DNA from: Kitasatospora sp. DSM 101779
Lineage (GTDB): Bacteria; Actinomycetota; Actinomycetes; Streptomycetales; Streptomycetaceae
Assembly (NCBI RefSeq): GCF_025655475.1
Contig: NZ_JAHTIK010000001.1
Span: 1,227,397 to 1,291,396 of the forward strand
Direction of reading: 5' to 3'
DNA length: 64,000 bases
Shown: piece by piece, positions 59,340 through 64,000 of the stretch
How positions within the stretch are numbered: the first letter of the stretch is position 1
Layout: the number at the start of each line of letters is the position of its first letter
Notes under the pieces: generated by a model
What the model was told of the DNA's origin: nothing
The model's database searches: none
Seen by the model: the letters and a program-made list of their open reading frames with translations, nothing else
Program-made: the position numbers and the translations under genes

Positions 59340-61421
59340 CTAGTAGGTCTTCTCGACGGGCAGCCCGGTGTGGGCGGCGAGGAAGGCGAGACTGTCGGCG
59401 AGCAGGTCGACGGTGGCACCGATCCCCCGCTCACCGTGCCCGAGGCCGAACTCCTGGCGCAGCAGGACCGGGCCCGGCCCGCTGCTCGCCGCCTGCAGCG
59501 CGGCGGCCGTCTTGCGGGCGTGCAGCGGGTCGACCCGGGTGTCGCCGTCCGCGACGCCGAGCAGCACGGCCGGGTAGCGGACCCCGTCGCGGACCCGGTG
59601 GTAGGGCGAGTAGCCGTGCAGCACGGCGAGTTGGTCGGGGTCGGCGGCGGTGCCGTACTCCTGCGACCAGCTCGGGCCCATCCCGGAGAGCTCGTAGCGC
59701 ACCATGTCGAGCAGCGGTGCCACGGCGACCACGGCGGCGTACCGGTCGGGTCTGCGGGTGAGCGCGGCGGCCACGGTGAGGCCGCCGTTGGAGCTGCCGA
59801 TCAGGGCGAGCCCGCCGGGGGCCGTCCAGCCCTCCGCGACCAGGTGTTCGGCGGCGGCGTCCAGGTCGTCGAAGGTGTTGTGCTTGAGCTCGCGCCGCCC
59901 GGCCCGGTGCCACTGCTCGCCCTCCTCGCCGCCGCCGCGCAGGCAGGCGAAGGCGTAGACGCCGCCGGCCCGCACCCACGCCAGTGCCTGGACGGCGAAG
60001 CCGGGCAGCACCGATGCGCCGAAGCCGCCGTAGCCGCTCAGCACCGTCGGCCGGGGGCGGTCGGGCCGGCCGGTCGGCGAGACCACGAACATCCGCACGG
60101 GGGTGCCGTCGTGGGACGTGTAGACGAGCTGCCGGACCTGCGCTCCGCCGGTGTCGGGCGCCCCCTCGGGCGCGGCCCACAGCGCGGTGGTTCCCGTCGC
60201 CGCGTCGTGGCAGAGGACCTGATTGGGCGTCACGTGGTCGGTGTAGCCGAACCAGAGGCGGGTGCCGCCGTCCGGGTCGGTGCGCAGCGGCCCGACCGCG
60301 CCGGCGCCCGGCAGCGCCGCCCGGCCGTGCGGGGCGCCGTCGGCCGCGTCGTACAGGGTGACCTCGGCGACGCCGTGCCTCGTCCGGGTGACGGCCAGCA
60401 GGGTGCGGCCGGGCCCGGGCCCGTCCAGCACGGCCAGGTCCTCCAGCACCGCCTGCGGGTCCTCGGGCAGCAGCACCGTGCGCTCGTCGGGGCGGGCCGG
60501 GTCTGCGGTCTCGATCCGGCCGCGGGGGGCGCCGTCGCGGGTGAGCAGGTAGAGCCGGCCGCGCCGGACGGTGGCGGTGGTGCGGGCGTCGGGGGCGAGC
60601 CGGAGGGTGACGAACCGCGGCCGTTCCGGTCCGGTCGCGGCGAGGTCGGCGAGCCGGACCTCGGTGCCGGGCGAGGCGCCGGCGGTGGCGGTGACGATCA
60701 GCCAGCGGCCGTCCTCGCTGGCGGAGACGGCGTAGAACTGGCGCGGGTCACGGCCCTCGCCGAACACCGGGACGTCCTCGGCCGGGTCGGTGCCGACCCG
60801 GTGCAGCCAGACCCGGCGGTGGTAGCGCTCCTCCCCCGGGTGCAGCTCGGGCGGCAGCCGCCGCACGTAGTAGAAGGCCCCGCCTCCGGGCAGCCAGGCG
60901 ATCGCCGAGCGGCGCAGCCGGTCGACCGGCCCGTCCAGGACGGCGCCGGTGGCGACGTCCAGCACCTGCAGCACGGAGTCCTCGGTGCCGCCGGTGGAGG
61001 TCTGCACGGCGATCCGGGTGCCCTCCCGGGACGGCGCCCAGGCGTCCAGCACGGTGCCGCCGGACGGGTCGAGGGCGAGCGGGTCGAGCAGGGTGCGCTC
61101 GACGCCGCCCTCGGTGACCACCAGGGCCGGGCGGTCGGCGCCGGGCCGGCCGCGGGTGTGGAACCGCCGTCCGCCGCAGGTGATGGGGGCGCTGACCGAG
61201 CCGGTGTCCAGCAGGCCGGTGAGGGTGCGGCGCAGCTCCGCCAGGCCGGGCCAGGCGGCCCGGTGTGCGCGGAACAGCTCCTCCTGCGCGCGGCACCAGG
61301 CGACCGTCGCGGGGGCGGCGGCGTCCTCCAGCTCCCGGTACGGGTCGGCGATCCGCAGGCCGTGCAACTCCTCGACCAGCTCCCGCCGCGGCGCGGTCGG
61401 GTACGCGGGAAATGCGGTCAC
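59340..61421 (-). CDS. prolyl oligopeptidase (S9A family)
   Basis: 693 residues from GTG 61421, which has AAGGAAG close upstream; GTG 61451 lacks a ribosome site. The N-terminal beta-propeller region is followed by an alpha/beta-hydrolase domain with the triad Ser in GLALIGSSNGGLTV, Asp in GVADGDTRVDPLHARK and His in GLGHGERG. No signal peptide is visible, so it is probably cytosolic. It cleaves short peptides after proline. Its place between transporter and peptide genes suggests that it processes the DP-containing peptide or the product of the radical SAM enzyme. Confidence 0.94.
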   Translation of the reverse strand: MTAFPAYPTAPRRELVEELHGLRIADPYRELEDAAAPATVAWCRAQEELFRAHRAAWPGLAELRRTLTGLLDTGSVSAPITCGGRRFHTRGRPGADRPALVVTEGGVERTLLDPLALDPSGGTVLDAWAPSREGTRIAVQTSTGGTEDSVLQVLDVATGAVLDGPVDRLRRSAIAWLPGGGAFYYVRRLPPELHPGEERYHRRVWLHRVGTDPAEDVPVFGEGRDPRQFYAVSASEDGRWLIVTATAGASPGTEVRLADLAATGPERPRFVTLRLAPDARTTATVRRGRLYLLTRDGAPRGRIETADPARPDERTVLLPEDPQAVLEDLAVLDGPGPGRTLLAVTRTRHGVAEVTLYDAADGAPHGRAALPGAGAVGPLRTDPDGGTRLWFGYTDHVTPNQVLCHDAATGTTALWAAPEGAPDTGGAQVRQLVYTSHDGTPVRMFVVSPTGRPDRPRPTVLSGYGGFGASVLPGFAVQALAWVRAGGVYAFACLRGGGEEGEQWHRAGRRELKHNTFDDLDAAAEHLVAEGWTAPGGLALIGSSNGGLTVAAALTRRPDRYAAVVAVAPLLDMVRYELSGMGPSWSQEYGTAADPDQLAVLHGYSPYHRVRDGVRYPAVLLGVADGDTRVDPLHARKTAAALQAASSGPGPVLLRQEFGLGHGERGIGATVDLLADSLAFLAAHTGLPVEKTY

Positions 61422-61469
61422 GGCGGCTTCCTTGGTCGTGGGGGTATCCACAATGGGGGCGGGGGGGGA

Positions 61470-61550
61470 ACTGCGCAGTCCGGGGTGGGCATGTCGACGG
61501 CACGGGGTAAGCCCTGATCCGTACGGAGGCCCGCATCCGCACTGCGCAGT
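61470..61550. promoter_or_regulatory. two copies of a 10-bp palindrome before the peptidase gene
   Basis: ACTGCGCAGT occurs at 61470-61479 and 61541-61550, each self-complementary, in the 186-base gap between transporter and peptidase genes. The paired copies about seven helical turns apart (71 bases) could be a repressor or activator operator. Confidence 0.35.
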
Positions 61551-61554
61551 TCTC

Positions 61555-61573
61555 CCCCGGCCTTCGGCCGGGA
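61555..61573. terminator. short hairpin after the MFS gene
   Basis: CCCCGGCC-TTC-GGCCGGGA forms an 8-bp stem (one weak pair) with a TTC loop, 35 bases beyond the transporter stop. The following GGGAGGTGCCCC copies part of the terminator at 54989-55023. Confidence 0.5.
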
Positions 61574-61607
61574 GGTGCCCCCACGCGCCCCTGAAGGGAT
61601 CGCCGTT

Positions 61608-62867
61608 TCAGGCGGCGACGGCGCTGCTCCCGTCGGGGGCGGGCTCCGCGGCGGGCTCCTGGCGCGGGGCACCGAGACCGGACTCGCGGAGCATCGGGAC
61701 GGCGGCCACCGCCGTGGTGGCGGCGATCAGGACGGCGAGCAGCAGCCAGGTCTGCGGGATGCCGAAGCCCTCCAGGGCGATGCCGGTGAGGGCGGGGCCG
61801 ACGGCGGCGAGCCCGGCGATCAGCAGGTCGGCGGCGGTGCTGACCCGGCCGAGCAGGTGCCGCGGGGACTGGCTGATCAACGCCTGGCCGACCACGATGC
61901 CGGCGGGCGGGGTGAGCAGGATCAGCAGGACGAGCAGCGGTCCGACCACCCAGGGCCGGGCGGTGACCGCGATCACGGCCGTGCCGGCGGCCCACACCGT
62001 GCCGATGACCAGGAAGAGCTGGCCCGGCCGGAGCACCTTGAGGACGCGTGGTGCGGCGAGCGACCCGAGCACGGCGCCGACGCCGGCGCAGGCGAGCACG
62101 GTGCCGATCGCGGTGCCGCCGCTGCCGCCGTCCCGGAGGGTGACGACCATCGCGACCTCGGAGGCGGCGCCGACCAGGTTGAGCAGGGCGCCGAAGAGCA
62201 GCGCCCGCAGCAGGGCCGGCTGCCGCAGCAGCCAGCGCAGGCCGGCGGTGGGGCTGTTGTCGGTGCGGGCGCCCGGTTCGGCGGGGGCGGGCCGGGTGGC
62301 CATCCGCAGCAGCAGGACGGCGGAGACGGCGTAGGAGGCGGCGTCCGCGGTGAACGGGAGGATCCGGTCGACGGTGAACAGCCAGCCGCCGAGGAAAGGG
62401 CCGAGCAGGGAGGCGGCGGCCAGCGCGGCCTGGTCCTTGGCGAGTGCGTCGGAGAGGTGCTCCTCGGCGACGACGTCCCGGACGGCGATGGTGGAGGCGG
62501 GGGCGAACACCGCGGTGGCCACGCCCTCGACGACGGCCACGGCGAGCAGCTGCGGGTAGCCGAGCACGCCGAGTCCGGCGGCGGCCGGGACGGAGCCGAC
62601 GGCGACCAGGCGGACGAGGTCGGCGCCGAGCATCAGCCGCCTGCGGTCGACCCGGTCGGCCAGCTGCCCGGCGGGGATGCGCAGCAGCATCCGGGTCAGC
62701 AGTGAGCAGCTGGCCACCAGTCCGGCCTGGGCGGCGCCGCCGCCGAGGGACAGCACGAGCAGCGGGAACGCGATCAGCGACATCTGGGAGCCGAGCGTCG
62801 ACAGGGCCGAGCCGATCCAGTACCGCCTGAAGTCCCGGTTCGCGCTCAGCACTCCGGGGTCAGCCAT
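61608..62867 (-). CDS. MFS transporter
   Basis: 419 residues from ATG 62867, about 12 hydrophobic segments. The MFS loop motif is present as GQLADRVDRRRLMLGADLVR. It begins with FRRYWIGSALSTLGSQMSLIAFP, typical of the MFS_3 drug/siderophore exporter group. It lies 26 bases after the radical SAM gene in the same operon and probably exports its product. Confidence 0.92.
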   Translation of the reverse strand: MADPGVLSANRDFRRYWIGSALSTLGSQMSLIAFPLLVLSLGGGAAQAGLVASCSLLTRMLLRIPAGQLADRVDRRRLMLGADLVRLVAVGSVPAAAGLGVLGYPQLLAVAVVEGVATAVFAPASTIAVRDVVAEEHLSDALAKDQAALAAASLLGPFLGGWLFTVDRILPFTADAASYAVSAVLLLRMATRPAPAEPGARTDNSPTAGLRWLLRQPALLRALLFGALLNLVGAASEVAMVVTLRDGGSGGTAIGTVLACAGVGAVLGSLAAPRVLKVLRPGQLFLVIGTVWAAGTAVIAVTARPWVVGPLLVLLILLTPPAGIVVGQALISQSPRHLLGRVSTAADLLIAGLAAVGPALTGIALEGFGIPQTWLLLAVLIAATTAVAAVPMLRESGLGAPRQEPAAEPAPDGSSAVAA

Positions 62868-62893
62868 CGTCCACCTCCGAGGTTGTGCCGGCG

Positions 62894-64000
62894 TCAGAGA
62901 CGGCCGGCCGTGTGCAGCAGGTCGAGCAGGGCCGCGTCGACCTCGTCCTGGAAGACGGCCAGTGCGGCGGCGTTCTCGCCGTGCTGGTACTGGTCGTCGC
63001 AGGTGATCCAGCGGCCCTCGGTGCGGTCGGCGGGCAGGTAGCCGTCGGCCAGGGTGCCGACCTCCCAGCCGGGCCGGCCGGCGGTCTCCCAGCAGCTGGA
63101 GAGCACGCCGTCGGCGTTGACCACCGCGCCGTAGCGGCCGTCGTGGTGGGTGCAGGCCTGGCAGCCGTCGTTGGGGCGCGGCCGGGTCAGCGCGAAGCCG
63201 AGTTCCAGGGCGCGCGCGTGCCAGCGGGTGAAGTCGGCGGCGAGTCCGCTGCCGTAGGCGAGTTCGTTGCCGTACCCGACGCCGACGTCGCCGACCAGGG
63301 CGAACTGCAGTCCGCAGCGGGCCGGGTCGAGGCCGGCGGCGAGGCGCTCCAGCAGGGCGTCCATGCCGTGCCGGTTGTGGTGCGAGACGTTGATCCGCAG
63401 GTGCCAGCGGATCGACTCGGCGGCGGCCATCGCCCTGGCCACGTTGTGCACGATGGCGTCGAAGGTGCCGCCGCCGGAGCGGCGGATCCGGATCGCGTCG
63501 TGCTCCTCGCGGTCGCCGTCGAAGGTGATCTGGACGGACTTCAGGCCGGCGGCGTTGAGCTCCTTGGCGATCAGCGGGGTGAGCATGGTGCCGTTGGAGA
63601 TCATGCCGGCCTCCACCTCGCCCAACTCGGCCGATCGGTGCAGGAGTTCACGGGCGCCGCGGAAGTTGAGCAGCGGCTCGCCGCCGAACAGCATCACGGC
63701 CAGCCGGTCCAGGCCGGCCTCGGCCATCCGCTGCCGGGTGAAGTCGAGGACCTCGCCGATCATCTCGGAGGTCAGCCGGGCGTGCCTGATCCGCGGCGGC
63801 CGGTTGCCGCCCTTCGGGTCCTGCCCGGTGTTCTGGAAGCAGTAGCCGCAGCCGAGGTTGCAGTCGGTGCTGGTGAGCACCGTCAGCGAGTAGGAGCGGA
63901 AGGCCTTGGCGTCGAGCATCCCGGCCTCCCGCAGCCGCTGCTCGGCCGCGGGTACGAGGCCGCCGTCCGGGCCGACCTGGCCGGGGCCGAGCCGGGCGAC
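62894..64000 (-). CDS. radical SAM peptide-maturase-like protein, N-terminus outside the window
   Basis: 368 codons are visible and the frame stays open to the edge, so the true start lies beyond 64000. The internal ATG at 63919 falls just before the core and is unlikely to be the start. The cluster-binding motif is CNLGCGYCFQNTG (C-x3-C-x2-C). A C-terminal Cys region (GCQACTHHDGRYGAVVNADG, then SSCWE) resembles a SPASM/twitch auxiliary-cluster domain. The residues before the core (GGLVPAAEQRLREAGMLDAK) look like the end of the leader-recognition region usual in RiPP maturases. A precursor peptide may be encoded beyond the window. Confidence 0.88.
   Translation of the reverse strand, partial: VARLGPGQVGPDGGLVPAAEQRLREAGMLDAKAFRSYSLTVLTSTDCNLGCGYCFQNTGQDPKGGNRPPRIRHARLTSEMIGEVLDFTRQRMAEAGLDRLAVMLFGGEPLLNFRGARELLHRSAELGEVEAGMISNGTMLTPLIAKELNAAGLKSVQITFDGDREEHDAIRIRRSGGGTFDAIVHNVARAMAAAESIRWHLRINVSHHNRHGMDALLERLAAGLDPARCGLQFALVGDVGVGYGNELAYGSGLAADFTRWHARALELGFALTRPRPNDGCQACTHHDGRYGAVVNADGVLSSCWETAGRPGWEVGTLADGYLPADRTEGRWITCDDQYQHGENAAALAVFQDEVDAALLDLLHTAGRL

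Noticed and set aside
54989..61582. Shared GGGAGGTGCCCC segments as a dispersed mobile repeat
   Set aside because: Each copy is part of a short hairpin just past gene ends; similar terminator sequences are common in Streptomyces, so no mobility is implied.

Overview
The window is from a high-GC actinomycete, most likely Streptomyces or a close relative such as Kitasatospora. The signs are pervasive G/C third codon positions, frequent GTG starts with 4-bp ATGA/GTGA stop-start overlaps, AfsR/SARP regulators and a large NRPS cluster. No rRNA, tRNA, CRISPR array or replication origin was seen.

Left flank (1-8.8 kb): a candidate immune locus of four genes in one direction. They are a class III nucleotide-cyclase-like gene, a large P-loop-like/helical protein, an unknown protein and a three-TM DUF5706-like membrane protein. 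The set resembles Pycsar anti-phage systems but has extra parts. The cyclase C-terminus and the NTPase N-terminus share a short glycine-rich motif of the kind that couples NLRs to effectors. The cyclase gene is split by an intact ISL3-family element (845-3074) with 71-bp perfect inverted repeats and an 8-bp target duplication. A secreted TNT-type NAD glycohydrolase toxin follows at 8.0-8.7 kb.

Centre (9-52.3 kb): a nonribosomal peptide cluster. The core assembly line is A-PCP-C-A-PCP (25762-30753) followed by C-A-PCP-C*-A-PCP plus a fused penicillin-binding-protein-type thioesterase (30743-38275). Around it lie a TE-PCP-C protein in reversed domain order, a degenerate TE*-C* paralogue without a PCP, a stand-alone A-PCP next to a branched-chain aminotransferase, MbtH, two AsnO/VioC-like oxygenases, an arginine-modifying GME enzyme, a P450 and an ATP-grasp ligase. 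There is also a block that looks purine- or heterocycle-directed: an M20 carbamoylase, a LOG-type phosphoribohydrolase, a three-subunit molybdenum hydroxylase and XdhC. An MFS exporter, a SnoaL-like protein, a LuxR-type regulator and a thioesterase with a Cys nucleophile complete it. A full-length AfsR-type regulator lies inside, and two promoters carry 11-bp-spaced direct repeats typical of SARP operators. Several unrelated genes (two 2OG oxygenases, a methyltransferase, a YdhR-like protein) sit between the first two genes and the AfsR gene.

Right flank (52.3-64 kb): a macro-domain protein divergent from a fusion of a family-1 uracil-DNA-glycosylase-like domain with an arginine-type ADP-ribosyltransferase domain, a likely ADP-ribosylation toxin/antidote or defence pair. 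Next come a lipoprotein solute-binding protein and then a minus-strand set running to the window edge: radical SAM maturase (cut by the edge), MFS transporter, prolyl oligopeptidase, a secreted peptide ending in DTAWGH, a small membrane protein and a SARP-NB-ARC regulator. This set could be a peptide-modification or peptide-signalling locus.
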